Source: DTU018 sp964618175 (GTDB lineage Bacteria; Bacillota; Syntrophomonadia; Syntrophomonadales; Syntrophomonadaceae). From it: a stretch of DNA of 59,227 bases. The stretch spans positions 1-59,227 of the forward strand of contig CAZTZX010000002.1 in assembly GCA_964618175.1 (NCBI GenBank), in the 5' to 3' direction. The notes under the pieces are model-generated. The model did not search any database. It was not told where the DNA came from and saw only the letters and a list, made by a program, of their open reading frames with translations. The position numbers were made by a program, and so were the translations under genes. The stretch's first letter is position 1; each line of letters opens with the position of its first letter. This document shows positions 24,031-32,917 of the stretch, piece after piece.

Positions 24031-24945
24031 TCATAAGCCAACCAGGTGATTTTCTATGATCTGGTCGCGATTAAATTTCTCTAGTTTTAGAAAATGCTCG
24101 GCACAACTGACTAGGGCTTCCTGAGGAAGAGTTCCAATGATCTGGGTTCCAACTACCGGCACCCCGTAACGATTGGCCTCAGCTTCTATTAACTGAAATA
24201 CTCTATAAATAGGAGTATTGTTGGTATCAAACATGTTCATGGATACCGCCGCCTGACCTCTTTCCTCAAAATACAAGCCAATAGAACGAATCGTACTGAA
24301 ACCACCGCTGGGTCCCCGCACAGCCTTAGCAATGCTTTTAGCAATGTTCAAATCAGATGTTCCTAAAACAACGTTTACAGCCACCAAACCCGTCATAGCA
24401 GAGCTCACAATAGTAGCTCCCGCAGTCGGGTGTAGAGCTGCCGGTCCGACATCAGGGGCCCGTTCGGGAAGATGCGCTACCTCTTTTAGACCTTCAAACT
24501 GGCCCTTACGGATAAAGTCCAGACTTTTGCGTTGTTCATTACGAGCATTTTCACCGCTGAAATAAACAGGCACCTGGTAACGCTTGAAAATCTGTTCTCC
24601 TACTTCCTCGGCTATGGCAATACTCTCCTCCAGGTTGATGTTAGCCAGCGGAAAAATAGGTATCGTGTCCTGGGAGCCGATGCGCGGGTGATTGCCCTGT
24701 TGCTCTTCCAAATTGATCAATTCACAAGCCTTACCGGTCATATTTATCAGAGCTTCTTTTAAGGCCTCCGGCTTACCGATGACCTCTACTACCGTACGAT
24801 TGAAGTCGGGATCCGGGTAATAATCAATTAGTTTAACACCGTCAATATCCCGCAATTCGCCAACAATTGCTTCGATAACCTCGGTACGACGTCCTTCACT
24901 AAAATTCGGCACAGCATGAATAAATTTTGATTCCGTTGCTTCCAT
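24031..24945 (-). CDS. ftcD: Glutamate formimidoyltransferase (monofunctional)
   Basis: Transfers the formimino group of N-formimino-L-glutamate (from histidine breakdown) to tetrahydrofolate. The 304 residues cover the formiminotransferase N- and C-subdomains only; no cyclodeaminase domain is present, so that step would be separate. Visible: VPNFSEGRR near residue 13, with the family HPRIGSQDTIPIFPL near 85 and the GPAALHPTAGATIVS loop near 168. ATG start behind GGAGGAG. First gene before fhs. A histidine route is suggested also by the HutP-like protein at 15.6 kb, though no hutH or hutU is here. Confidence 0.93.
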   Translation of the reverse strand: MEATESKFIHAVPNFSEGRRTEVIEAIVGELRDIDGVKLIDYYPDPDFNRTVVEVIGKPEALKEALINMTGKACELINLEEQQGNHPRIGSQDTIPIFPLANINLEESIAIAEEVGEQIFKRYQVPVYFSGENARNEQRKSLDFIRKGQFEGLKEVAHLPERAPDVGPAALHPTAGATIVSSAMTGLVAVNVVLGTSDLNIAKSIAKAVRGPSGGFSTIRSIGLYFEERGQAAVSMNMFDTNNTPIYRVFQLIEAEANRYGVPVVGTQIIGTLPQEALVSCAEHFLKLEKFNRDQIIENHLVGL

Positions 24946-25370
24946 AGTTATTTCTCCTCCTAGCTGATTGCAGTTGGCATGATTTCAAATATCAATATCT
25001 ATTTATGTCTATAAACTGATGCTAACAGCTTGTGTTGACCTTCCAAGCACATTTCAGATAATAGGCATACCAGTAATCACTGGACTCTAGGAACCTGCCA
25101 CCATGTCCCCTATAGTATGGTAACAATTTGCATCGATACGGTAAAGTACCAGTTTCTCCACCTCCATACACTATAGCCATTATAGCGCATTTTGCAATCG
25201 ACGATCACCAATAATCAAGGTTATAGCGTAACTGCATTCGTCATTAAGAGTAATATCTAGGTAATATAATTATTCTGCCTTGGCGATAATTTTTTATTCC
25301 CAGCCTGGCTAGTCCAAGAAAATTGGAGAGGAAAAGAAAAGAAAAGGAACATCGAGAAACTAAACAGAGG
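24946..25370. other. Gene-free region between ftcD and spmB
   Basis: 425 bases with no protein-like frame. It holds a predicted promoter for ftcD-fhs and a long leader of roughly 220 bases containing a 5-bp CCAGT-GATT-ACTGG hairpin and several UAG triplets. Close to spmB there is a purine-only plus-strand run (25325-25348 or so) without a clear terminator hairpin for spmB. Confidence 0.5.
25170..25197 (-). promoter_or_regulatory. Predicted promoter of ftcD-fhs
   Basis: Minus-strand -35 TTGCAA (25192-25197) and -10 TATAGT (25170-25175), 16-base spacer, about 225 bases before ftcD. A second -10-like TATAAT overlaps. The long leader leaves room for RNA-level control. Confidence 0.4.
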
Positions 25371-25907
25371 TTACCGGAAGAGAAGATTGCAGATATAAAT
25401 CGAAGCGATGAATCCGGTTATATCGGCAGTCAAGCCGGTTACGATGGCATAACGGTATTTTTTTATGCCTACCGCACCAAAATATACGGTCAGAACAAAA
25501 AAGGTGGTGTCAGTAGTACCCTGCATTACTGACGCCAATCTGCCTATAAAGGAATCCGGCCCGTATGTTCGCATCAGTTCTGTGGCCATCCCCAGAACTC
25601 CACTGCCAGACATGGGACGCATTATGGCCAGGGGCAAAACCTCGGAAGGCGCGCCCAGTAAAGAGGTCAAGGGTTCCAAAGCTATCGATAAATAGCCCAT
25701 AGCACCTGAGGCTCGGAAAACGGAAATAGCCACCATCATTCCTACTAGAAACGGTATGATTTTGACCGCCGTCACAAAACCTTCTTGAGCGCCTTCAACA
25801 AAGCTCTCATAAACCGGCACTTTTTTCAGGTAGCCATAGAGGGGAATAACCAACAAAAGAAAGGGGATGGCCCAGGTAGAAATAACATTCAGTATGGTAA
25901 ATAGCAT
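25371..25907 (-). CDS. spmB: Spore maturation protein B
   Basis: Membrane protein needed, with SpmA, for dehydration of the spore core in Bacillus. 178 residues with nucleoside-transporter-like (Gate domain) helices; PLYGYLKKVPVYESFVEGA near residue 22 and MRPMSGSGVLGMATEL near 95 are family hallmarks. The start codon directly follows the spmA stop (TAA-ATG), so the genes are coupled. One of several sporulation genes showing that the organism belongs to an endospore-forming lineage. Confidence 0.95.
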   Translation of the reverse strand: MLFTILNVISTWAIPFLLLVIPLYGYLKKVPVYESFVEGAQEGFVTAVKIIPFLVGMMVAISVFRASGAMGYLSIALEPLTSLLGAPSEVLPLAIMRPMSGSGVLGMATELMRTYGPDSFIGRLASVMQGTTDTTFFVLTVYFGAVGIKKYRYAIVTGLTADITGFIASIYICNLLFR

Positions 25908-26501
25908 TTAAGACGACCTCCGCCAGCGGCTGTGGGTACGGAACCAGTAATCCAGAGAGACCGCTATGGTCATGGCAATGCTGGTAGCAAATATGCATGG
26001 TCCAACAATTTCGGTAGGATTAACAGATCCGAAGGAAAGTCTGACACCTATCATAGTGGCAGGTATTAAGGTTATACAGGAGGTATTCAATGCCAAAAAG
26101 GTGCACATGGCCGTCGAGGCTTCATCCGAGTCACTATTTAAGGTCTGCAGTTCCTGCATGGCCTTCATGCCAAACGGCGTGGCGGCGTTGCCCAGCCCTA
26201 GCATATTAGCGCTTAAGTTAAGGATTATAGCGCCCATAGCCGGGTGTTTAGAGGGAACACTGGGAAACAACCGAACCATCAGGGGCCGCAGTATTCGAGC
26301 CAGAACAGCTACTAAGCCACCCTTTTCGGCAATTTTCATAATGCCCAGCCATAGAGCCATGACCCCCACCAGGTCAAAGCACACCTCCACTGCTCCTTTG
26401 GCAGCGCCCAATGCCGCTTCAGTCACAACTTCAATATTTCCGTTTAGGGCAGCAACTACAATACCGGACGCCAGCAGGATAAGCCAGATAAGATTAAGCA
26501 A
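25908..26501 (-). CDS. spmA: Spore maturation protein A
   Basis: Partner of SpmB in spore-core dehydration. About 197 residues with several membrane helices; conserved stretches LWLGIMKIAEKGGLV near residue 70 and NLSANMLGLGNAATPFG near 115. A longer frame back to 26567 exists. The ribosome site GGAGG lies 7 bases before a TTG at 26501, which also matches the family start LNLIWLILL, so I use that. Located before spmB and after the ytfJ terminator. Confidence 0.93.
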   Translation of the reverse strand: MLNLIWLILLASGIVVAALNGNIEVVTEAALGAAKGAVEVCFDLVGVMALWLGIMKIAEKGGLVAVLARILRPLMVRLFPSVPSKHPAMGAIILNLSANMLGLGNAATPFGMKAMQELQTLNSDSDEASTAMCTFLALNTSCITLIPATMIGVRLSFGSVNPTEIVGPCIFATSIAMTIAVSLDYWFRTHSRWRRSS

Positions 26502-26545
26502 GCTGATCCCTCCTACATTTCTTGTAGAAGGGTATGATAGCTCAG

Positions 26546-26580
26546 AAAAAATTAGAACAGCCCGCACTAGGCGGCTGTTC
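26546..26580 (-). terminator. Terminator of the DUF2953-ytfJ unit
   Basis: An 8-bp stem GAACAGCC/GGCTGTTC (26555-26562 with 26573-26580) is followed on the minus strand by TAATTTTTT. It lies about 40 bases after the ytfJ stop. Confidence 0.8.
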
Positions 26581-26622
26581 TGTATGCGTCATCTCATAGC
26601 TCAGATTAGATACATTCTGTTT

Positions 26623-27051
26623 TTAAACGAGGGGCGATTCGCTATGCGGGCGACCGCGTTTTTGCATCATAGCTTCCAGTTTATCCATTACTTGCGGAGC
26701 CAAATCCACCATGCGCTCAGCTAAGGGATTCCCGCTAGTAGAAATCAATCGCACATCGTTCATGCGCACCACCAGGAAACCGACCGGCCTAACTGATACT
26801 CCGGCACCGCTGCCTCCGGCAAAAGGCAGTGCATCGCTGTTACCTTTGGCAGTTAGATCGTACTCTCCTCCTCCGGCCGCAAAGCCGCAGGCTACCTGAG
26901 AAATAGGTATAATAACGGTGCCGTCATTAGTCTCTACGGCATCGCCCACCACGGTATTAACATCTACCATTTCCTTAATACTCTGCATAGCAGTTTTCAT
27001 TAACCCCTCGATGGGATGATTGGGCTGATTTCCTTGCTGCTGTGCGTCCAT
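26623..27051 (-). CDS. ytfJ: GerW-family sporulation protein YtfJ
   Basis: Spore protein of the GerW/YtfJ family, needed in Bacillus for a germination pathway. The 142 residues have the family's pattern HPIEGLMKTAMQSIKEMVDV near the N-terminus, VIIPISQVACGFAAGGGEY near 50 and the Gly-rich LPFAGGSGAGVSVRPVGFL near 78. I use ATG 27051 with GGGGG seven bases before; the frame is open 13 codons further. Its first 77 bases lie inside the end of the DUF2953 gene in another frame. Confidence 0.94.
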   Translation of the reverse strand: MDAQQQGNQPNHPIEGLMKTAMQSIKEMVDVNTVVGDAVETNDGTVIIPISQVACGFAAGGGEYDLTAKGNSDALPFAGGSGAGVSVRPVGFLVVRMNDVRLISTSGNPLAERMVDLAPQVMDKLEAMMQKRGRPHSESPLV

Positions 27052-27658
27052 TAAAATACCCCCTGACCATCCATACAGTAATATGAGCACCTACAAGAAT
27101 AATATGTACCAGCCGCACTGAGAATATTCCCGAAAAACGACTCCAAAGCCGTTCCTGGTTAAAATCAGGGTCAACCCCAATATGCATATGCTCCAGGTGG
27201 CACCAACTGCTCACCATGCTGATAAATGTCCCCTTAGCAGCCCATAAAGTACCGGTGATCACGCCTGTTAGCATAGCATCTTCACCACCATAAATGCTTC
27301 TCCAGTCCAGCTCTTGAATGTGTGTAAATGACAGGAACCGCTTAAAGATGATCAGTATTTTTTGCATAGCTATAATTTTTTGGGCAGTGCTCATACTGTT
27401 AAACCACCACGGAGGCCGATATGGCAGCCGATTTCGGGACAATTTTTCAAGCAAAAGAGAGATCAGTTGCCCGGGAGGTGCCTGTAGATGGCGTCCTCGT
27501 TTCCATTTTTCTCGTCCTACAGGAAGAATCTCCACGTCCAGCATCCTCTGATCCTGATCAACTGCCAGAACGATACGGATGTTTATTCTAATTTGTACTA
27601 AGAACAGCAGTCCGGTCAACAGTACCAGAACTGCACAGAAAATCGAAAAGGCCAGCAT
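26975..27658 (-). CDS. DUF2953 membrane-anchored protein
   Basis: 227 residues, one N-terminal membrane helix, then a basic soluble part with the DUF2953 pattern (LDWRSIYGGEDAMLTGVITG near residue 118 and HIGVDPDFNQE near 158). In Firmicutes this family lies directly before ytfJ and is assumed to act in sporulation; function unproven. Its C-terminal 25 codons overlap ytfJ in another frame, which is unusual at 77 bases and may reflect a lost stop codon. SD GGGG before ATG. Confidence 0.85.
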   Translation of the reverse strand: MLAFSIFCAVLVLLTGLLFLVQIRINIRIVLAVDQDQRMLDVEILPVGREKWKRGRHLQAPPGQLISLLLEKLSRNRLPYRPPWWFNSMSTAQKIIAMQKILIIFKRFLSFTHIQELDWRSIYGGEDAMLTGVITGTLWAAKGTFISMVSSWCHLEHMHIGVDPDFNQERLWSRFSGIFSVRLVHIILVGAHITVWMVRGYFNGRTAARKSAQSSHRGVNENCYAEY

Positions 27659-27725
27659 TGCACAGCACCCCTGTCTCGGTTAGGATTGCCAAACTGACCT
27701 TATGGTTATACATTTCACTTCTGGG

Positions 27726-28277
27726 TTAGGGTTTCATGGCTGCCTCAATCGTAGCGGTTACTTGAGCCATTTCCTTTTCTATGATCAAGTTAGGTCTACC
27801 CACCCAATAAGTGGGACTATGCAGATTGTAGTCCAGGATTTTCTTGCTGATTCTTTCCAGACTTAGTTGACATTCATAATAGAAGTTTTCCTTCTTGCGC
27901 TGAAATCTCCGGCGGGCTGGAGAATCCGGTGACTGATCGTTCATCATTAAAGTATAGCGCCGGAAATAATCAACCTCTGCCCAGAAGCGCTGCAGATCAT
28001 TATCGACTTCCTTACCTATCTCAATCCAGCGAGGAGCAAAATCGTTTTCTTTGAGAATTTTAAAAGCCATCCTCATCTCAGACGGTTCGAAGGGATTCTC
28101 CTCCAGATCAATTGGCTGGCCAGCTCCCGGCAAATTATCAAATTTGCCTTCCTGCTGAGCTCTAAGGATTTGGTTTTCTACCAGATCCTCGGTGCTACTC
28201 ATATATTTAGCCAGTTTCCGGGCTTGCTGAGCTTTTTCTTTTATCTCTTCTTCCAAAGACTTATCTGCCATGGACAC
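27726..28277 (-). CDS. DUF1992 (DnaJ-homologue subfamily C member 28-like) protein
   Basis: 183 residues containing the conserved DUF1992 domain (ENQILRAQQEGKFDNLPGAG near residue 33, RMAFKILKENDFAPRWIE near 69). No J-domain HPD motif is present despite the common database name, so chaperone activity should not be assumed. The start could be GTG at 28277, overlapping the scpB stop, or ATG two codons later. Probably co-expressed with scpAB. Confidence 0.88.
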   Translation of the reverse strand: MSMADKSLEEEIKEKAQQARKLAKYMSSTEDLVENQILRAQQEGKFDNLPGAGQPIDLEENPFEPSEMRMAFKILKENDFAPRWIEIGKEVDNDLQRFWAEVDYFRRYTLMMNDQSPDSPARRRFQRKKENFYYECQLSLERISKKILDYNLHSPTYWVGRPNLIIEKEMAQVTATIEAAMKP

Positions 28278-28786
28278 TATTCCTCCAGTTGTGGCAAATC
28301 CCTAAGACTGGTCAAACCGTACAGCCGCAAAAATTCCTGGGTGGTACCGTAGAGAATTGGCTTCCCTACTGCTTCTTTGACACCTACTTCTTCAATAAGA
28401 CCACGTTCCACCAGATTAGTAACCACTCGATCGACCTTTACACCCCTGGTTTTTTCTAACTCTGCGCGGGTCACTGGTTGTTGATAGGCGATCAGAGCCA
28501 AGGTCTCCAAAGCCGCCTGCGACAATCGGCGTCTAACCGGGCGCACTGACCGCGCCAGTATCTCCGCATACTCGCTTTTGGTGCACATCAGGTAGCCATC
28601 ATCTACCGGCATTATCTGCAAACCGCGCCCCGGCTGAAAATATTCTCCTATTAGTTCCCGCATTAGGTCACGCAGTTCCAGAAGCGGAACGTCTAATATT
28701 TCCACCAATTCATCAGCGCCCACCCGTTCACCTCGCATAAACAGGATGGCTTCAATGGCAGCTTTGATTTCGTCGCGCATCAGCAA
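28277..28786 (-). CDS. scpB: Segregation and condensation protein B
   Basis: Part of the Smc-ScpA-ScpB condensin that compacts and segregates the chromosome. 169 residues forming two winged-helix domains; SQAALETLALIAYQQPVTRAE near residue 87 (the diagnostic helix) and a C-terminal YGTTQEFLRLYGL are seen. TTG at 28786 or the ATG two codons on are possible starts. Lies 6 bases behind scpA. Confidence 0.95.
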   Translation of the reverse strand: MLMRDEIKAAIEAILFMRGERVGADELVEILDVPLLELRDLMRELIGEYFQPGRGLQIMPVDDGYLMCTKSEYAEILARSVRPVRRRLSQAALETLALIAYQQPVTRAELEKTRGVKVDRVVTNLVERGLIEEVGVKEAVGKPILYGTTQEFLRLYGLTSLRDLPQLEE

Positions 28787-28792
28787 GTCATA

Positions 28793-29506
28793 TCACCACA
28801 TCTCCAATTGTATGTCTTCCCAGGGGATGTTCTGTTTGGCTTTTACTTTTTGTAAACGAATCAGTTCCAAGAGAGCCAAAAATAAGGCCAAGGCCTCCCG
28901 TCGCCCGGACACAGACGTAAATAAATTCCTAAAGCTAGTCCTTCCGTCATTGTCAGCCAACAACGACATTATCTGATTCATTTTATCATTAACATTTACA
29001 TCACCTTCTGGAATAACAGCTTCTGGTTCAGCAACAGGCAGGCGGCGCATGACAGTGCGATAGGCTCTAATTAGTGATGATAAATCAACGACCAGTTCTT
29101 CGTCTCTACTTGGTTCACTGGCAATCTCACGGTAAAAAATTCGTTCTGATAGCCCTGTTTCCCGCTGCTGCAGCTGAAGTCCCGCCTCTTTGTAGCGCTT
29201 GTAGTCCAGCAATTTTTGCACCAATTCTTCCCGGGGATCCATGACATCTTCTGGATCCTCAGTTGCATCGGTGTTGCCCTGGGGCAGCAACAGGCGCGAT
29301 TTTAAGTTCAGCAGATAAGTAGCCATTATCAAAAACTCGCCCATGTTTTCCAGATCAAACTCACCGGTAGTCTGTAAATACTGCAAGTATTGATCAGTAA
29401 TAAAGGCTATTGGAATATCGTAAACATCTAGCTCGTTTTTTTCGATCAGAAACAGCAAGAGATCCAAAGGGCCATGAAAGGCCTCGATATCAACCAGGTA
29501 AGCCAC
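28793..29506 (-). CDS. scpA: Segregation and condensation protein A
   Basis: Kleisin subunit bridging Smc heads. 237 residues; the N-terminal FHGPLDLLLFLIEKNELDVYD near residue 9 and the FLIMATYLLNLKSRLLLP helix near 61 are diagnostic, with a C-terminal winged helix. Start GTG behind GGGGGAG. It leads scpB and follows a site-2 protease gene. Confidence 0.95.
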   Translation of the reverse strand: MAYLVDIEAFHGPLDLLLFLIEKNELDVYDIPIAFITDQYLQYLQTTGEFDLENMGEFLIMATYLLNLKSRLLLPQGNTDATEDPEDVMDPREELVQKLLDYKRYKEAGLQLQQRETGLSERIFYREIASEPSRDEELVVDLSSLIRAYRTVMRRLPVAEPEAVIPEGDVNVNDKMNQIMSLLADNDGRTSFRNLFTSVSGRREALALFLALLELIRLQKVKAKQNIPWEDIQLEMW

Positions 29507-29517
29507 TGGACTCCCCC

Positions 29518-30141
29518 TTAGAAAACAATATTATAGAGCAACATGAAGAGCAGTTGGATCAGCGGTATCAGTATTTTTGAAATCACTCCGGTTATCAGCA
29601 ATAATAACAAAATTAAAATACCATACTTCTCCAAAGCATACATTATTGAAGCACCCCGGTCAGGAAGGATCCCCGCTAGGATTTTCGATCCGTCCAGAGG
29701 AGGAACAGGAATCAGGTTAAATACTGCTAGCACCAGATTTATCCATATCAGTGGCTCTAGCAACATGATGGTATAACTAGCCCATTCCAGTCCCTGATAC
29801 GGGGCAACCACCCGTAATGCGATCATGGCTAAAAAAGCCAGCAGTATATTCATAAGCGGTCCCGCTACCGAAACTAACAGCATGCCCTTTTTTACTCCCC
29901 CGCGGAGTTTGTAGGGATTTACCTGCACTGGTTTGGCCCAGCCAAATCCAGCTAGCATCAGCATCAGGAAACCAAGCCAATCCATATGCGGCAGTGGATT
30001 GAGGGTCAGCCTCCCCTGATAGTAAGGAGTGTCATCCCCCAGATAATCAGCCATCCGACCGTGTGCATATTCGTGAAATGTCAAACCTATCACAATTGCC
30101 GGCAGGGAAATGAGTATTCTACTAATATCGATATCAAACAC
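29518..30141 (-). CDS. Site-2 protease family membrane metalloprotease
   Basis: 207 residues with about five membrane segments. The zinc motif HEYAH lies at residues about 24-28 in helix one, and NLIPVPPLDGSKIL near 141 supplies the third ligand (Asp). This is the SpoIVFB-like/YwhC group. Substrate unknown. It could take part in sporulation signalling, but that is guesswork. Start GTG; it overlaps the upstream gene by 8 bases and is 11 bases ahead of scpA. Confidence 0.9.
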   Translation of the reverse strand: MFDIDISRILISLPAIVIGLTFHEYAHGRMADYLGDDTPYYQGRLTLNPLPHMDWLGFLMLMLAGFGWAKPVQVNPYKLRGGVKKGMLLVSVAGPLMNILLAFLAMIALRVVAPYQGLEWASYTIMLLEPLIWINLVLAVFNLIPVPPLDGSKILAGILPDRGASIMYALEKYGILILLLLLITGVISKILIPLIQLLFMLLYNIVF

Positions 30142-32770
30142 TTGCGTATTTTCCTTCCTTTATCCACTGGGCTACCAGAGTAGCTTCATCATGCTTATTG
30201 GTAACCAGGCCATCCAACCTGTTGCAGTATAACTCTCCTAAAATCTGACTGTAAATAGGGCCAGGTTTGATCCCCATGGCTTTTAAAACATGCCCGTTAG
30301 TCTCCACCCGTACTCTATCTCGAGCATCCAGGTAACAGGTCACCGCTTCCCAGATCTGTTCGTCTCGCAGAGACAACAGCAGGTAAATTAAGCTTTCCGA
30401 GTGCCAGGTACCGACTAAGCTGTAAATATAACTAGGGGGTAGTTCCTCATTTAACTGCAACTGTTGGATTATCCCCGCTACCAATCTGGATTCCCTAATC
30501 GCCTGCTGGGAATACGAATCCAGACTATAGCGGCTGAGTATATCTTCCACCTGTTCCTCGTTTAACTCAGCTAAAAGTACCATTACATAAATCAGCCAGG
30601 TTCTTACGTCCATTTTGTAATAGTGTTCTACCCACCAAGCTTTTACTACCGGGACTCGTTTCCAGGTAGTACGTTTGATAACAGACAAATCTACTTCCGG
30701 GAGAATATAGCTCCACACTCCAATTTCCTGCATGCGCTCCAGGGAAGACACCGGATCCCTTTCTCCCAATATCAACATCAATTCCTGCCATATCCTTTTA
30801 TAGGACAGCTTGCCCAACAGCTTGCGATCAATGGCATCCTGAGCAAAACGCAGTGTGTCTGCTTCGATAGTAAAATTATAACGCTGTTCAAAGCGAATAG
30901 CTCTTAGTATCCGGGTCGGATCTTCCACGAAGCTGAGATTATACAGTATGCGTACCAATCCCTGATCCAGATCTTTTCTTCCGCCAAAATAATCGATCAA
31001 GTTACCGAAACGATCTGGATTGAGACAGATAGCTAGAGTATTGATAGTAAAATCGCGGCGATACAAGTCTTCCCGGATAGAGGACTTTTCGACCGTAGGT
31101 AAGGCCGCCGGAAATTCGTAATATTCAGTACGGGCGGTAGCCACATCCAGCTTATTCCCATCAGGAAGGAAAATAACCGCCGTGTGAAAGCGTTCATGTA
31201 TTCTTTCCTTGCCGCCTAATCGCTGAGCCAGGGTTTGTATGACTTTTTTGCCGTCACCTTCCACTACAAAGTCCACATCAAAGTTGGGCACCTGCAGAAT
31301 CAGGTCACGCACGAAACCACCCACGCAATAAATGCTGGCACCGTGCTCCTCAGCAGCTTCCCCTGCCATTATCAAAATGGACAGGAGTCGGGAAGGAAGA
31401 CGCTCCGTCATAAGTTCATTACAGTTCTCCTGTACTTCACCGTTGTAATCAAAAAGAACTTGGTGATCTTCAGGATAATCTTCGCCATGCAGAGTACGCA
31501 GTATATCAGTTCGTGATACAATACCCACCAGTCGATCTTTCTCTACCACCGGCAACCTGCCCACATCGTGTTCGACCATCATATACTGAACTTCTGTCAC
31601 CGGAGTATCCGCTGTCACTGATAGGACCGCCGTGGTCATAAAGCCCTTTACCGGCGCATGCCCCAGTTCATGGATGCGCGCCTTGTCTACATCACGGCGG
31701 GAAATCACCCCCACCATCTTGTCGTCTTCTACCACCGGCATACCGGTATGACCATAGCGCAACATTAATCTTCCCGCTTCCTCCATACTGATATGCTTGG
31801 GTACAGTCTTGACCGGTGTGGACATAATATCGCCCGCTACCATGGCAGGCTGGGCCTTGTCACCCAGATTGGTCATAATAGTGTCGATCACTTCCTCCAA
31901 GCCTTGCCCTTTAACAACCACGGAAGCAGCACGCTCGTGGCCGCCTCCCCCCAGAGACCGCAAGACCTCGTTGACCTTTACACTACCGCTTCGGCTGCGC
32001 CCGATAACATGGATTCTGTCCTCCATGCGAGCTACTACGAATATTACATCACTATTTTCCAACTCAGACAATCTATAGGTGACCGCATCCAGACCAGGGA
32101 CAAATTCCTCCGTCTCCACAACCGCTATAACCGTGTTCAGGTTATGAACTTTAATATAACGCACCGAATTAAGCAAGTTCTGCAGAATCTGTCTTTGCTC
32201 CCCACTGAAAGGCTGATCCATAAAATTGGCCACCACCGACAGATTGGCTCCCTTATCCAACAAATAGGCTACGGCAGCGGCATCCCGAGAGGTAGTGGAA
32301 GCGAACAAAAGACTGCCCGTATCTTCATAGATACCTAAAGCCAAAATGGTTGCTTCAAATGAACTCAGATTTAGATCCTGTTCCCTTATTTTTTCCACCA
32401 ACAATGTGGTAGCAGCTCCAACGTCTTCAATCACATTAACCAAAGCCGCCAGGTTATCCGGGCTAACTGGGTGGTGATCATAAACATGGAACTCCATATC
32501 AGGCTGCAGGGATAGTTTTTTCAAATGCCCCAGACGACTGGCCTTGGCAGTATCGACCACTATCATACGCCGCACCTTATTGGCCGGTATCTCTTTGGGG
32601 CTTCTAATAATCAAGGAGTCCTTATAAAGGGCCAGGAATTGCTTGACGTTTTTGGAAAGAGTACCGGAAAAGACTTTAACCGCTCCTGGGTATAGCTTCC
32701 CCGCTGCCACCATAGCCGCCAAACCGTCAAAATCCAAGGCATTATGTGAGGTTATTAATTCCAAAAGCAC
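30134..32770 (-). CDS. DHH phosphoesterase - tandem CBS - CCA tRNA nucleotidyltransferase fusion
   Basis: 878 residues with three modules. Residues about 1-300 are a DHH/DHHA1 phosphoesterase (VDTAKASR near 70, YDHHPVS near 96, GGGGHERAAS near 274). About 310-430 are two CBS repeats (DIMSTPVKTV, GFMTTAVLSV), which usually sense adenine nucleotides. About 460-878 is a class II nucleotidyltransferase with YCVGGFVRDLIL, a metal-binding DVDF and RRDFTINTLAI, followed by RNA-binding helices. The last module probably adds or repairs the CCA end of tRNA; the first may degrade small RNAs or cyclic dinucleotides. GTG or a near TTG is the start. Confidence 0.9.
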   Translation of the reverse strand: MLLELITSHNALDFDGLAAMVAAGKLYPGAVKVFSGTLSKNVKQFLALYKDSLIIRSPKEIPANKVRRMIVVDTAKASRLGHLKKLSLQPDMEFHVYDHHPVSPDNLAALVNVIEDVGAATTLLVEKIREQDLNLSSFEATILALGIYEDTGSLLFASTTSRDAAAVAYLLDKGANLSVVANFMDQPFSGEQRQILQNLLNSVRYIKVHNLNTVIAVVETEEFVPGLDAVTYRLSELENSDVIFVVARMEDRIHVIGRSRSGSVKVNEVLRSLGGGGHERAASVVVKGQGLEEVIDTIMTNLGDKAQPAMVAGDIMSTPVKTVPKHISMEEAGRLMLRYGHTGMPVVEDDKMVGVISRRDVDKARIHELGHAPVKGFMTTAVLSVTADTPVTEVQYMMVEHDVGRLPVVEKDRLVGIVSRTDILRTLHGEDYPEDHQVLFDYNGEVQENCNELMTERLPSRLLSILIMAGEAAEEHGASIYCVGGFVRDLILQVPNFDVDFVVEGDGKKVIQTLAQRLGGKERIHERFHTAVIFLPDGNKLDVATARTEYYEFPAALPTVEKSSIREDLYRRDFTINTLAICLNPDRFGNLIDYFGGRKDLDQGLVRILYNLSFVEDPTRILRAIRFEQRYNFTIEADTLRFAQDAIDRKLLGKLSYKRIWQELMLILGERDPVSSLERMQEIGVWSYILPEVDLSVIKRTTWKRVPVVKAWWVEHYYKMDVRTWLIYVMVLLAELNEEQVEDILSRYSLDSYSQQAIRESRLVAGIIQQLQLNEELPPSYIYSLVGTWHSESLIYLLLSLRDEQIWEAVTCYLDARDRVRVETNGHVLKAMGIKPGPIYSQILGELYCNRLDGLVTNKHDEATLVAQWIKEGKYASV

Positions 32771-32838
32771 TCTCCCCCCTATATAATAACTGCATTATAC
32801 CATACCAATCCTGGGTTAATATAATCTAGAAGTTAAGG

Positions 32839-32873
32839 GTGAGGAGTGAGGAGTGAGGGGTGAGGAGTGAGAA
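32839..32873. repeat. Short tandem repeat of a 7-base unit
   Basis: Five consecutive copies of GTGAGGA, the third as GTGAGGG and the last as GTGAGAA. It lies in the 147-base space between lysA and the DHH-CBS gene. Confidence 0.9.
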
Positions 32874-32880
32874 ATCAGGA

Positions 32881-32905
32881 TGCAAGAAAGACGTCCCTTC
32901 TTGCA
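32881..32905 (-). terminator. Possible weak terminator after lysA
   Basis: An 8-bp stem TGCAAGAA/TTCTTGCA lies 13 bases beyond the lysA stop. On the minus strand only TCCTGATTTC follows, so termination is doubtful. Confidence 0.35.
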
Positions 32906-32917
32906 TTTAAGATGTTT

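Noticed and set aside
25050..25120. tRNA-like GGTTCC... segment
   Set aside because: No acceptor stem or proper T-loop; nothing tRNA-like folds by eye.
32839..32873. CRISPR-like repeat array
   Set aside because: Units of 7 bases without spacers; no cas genes.
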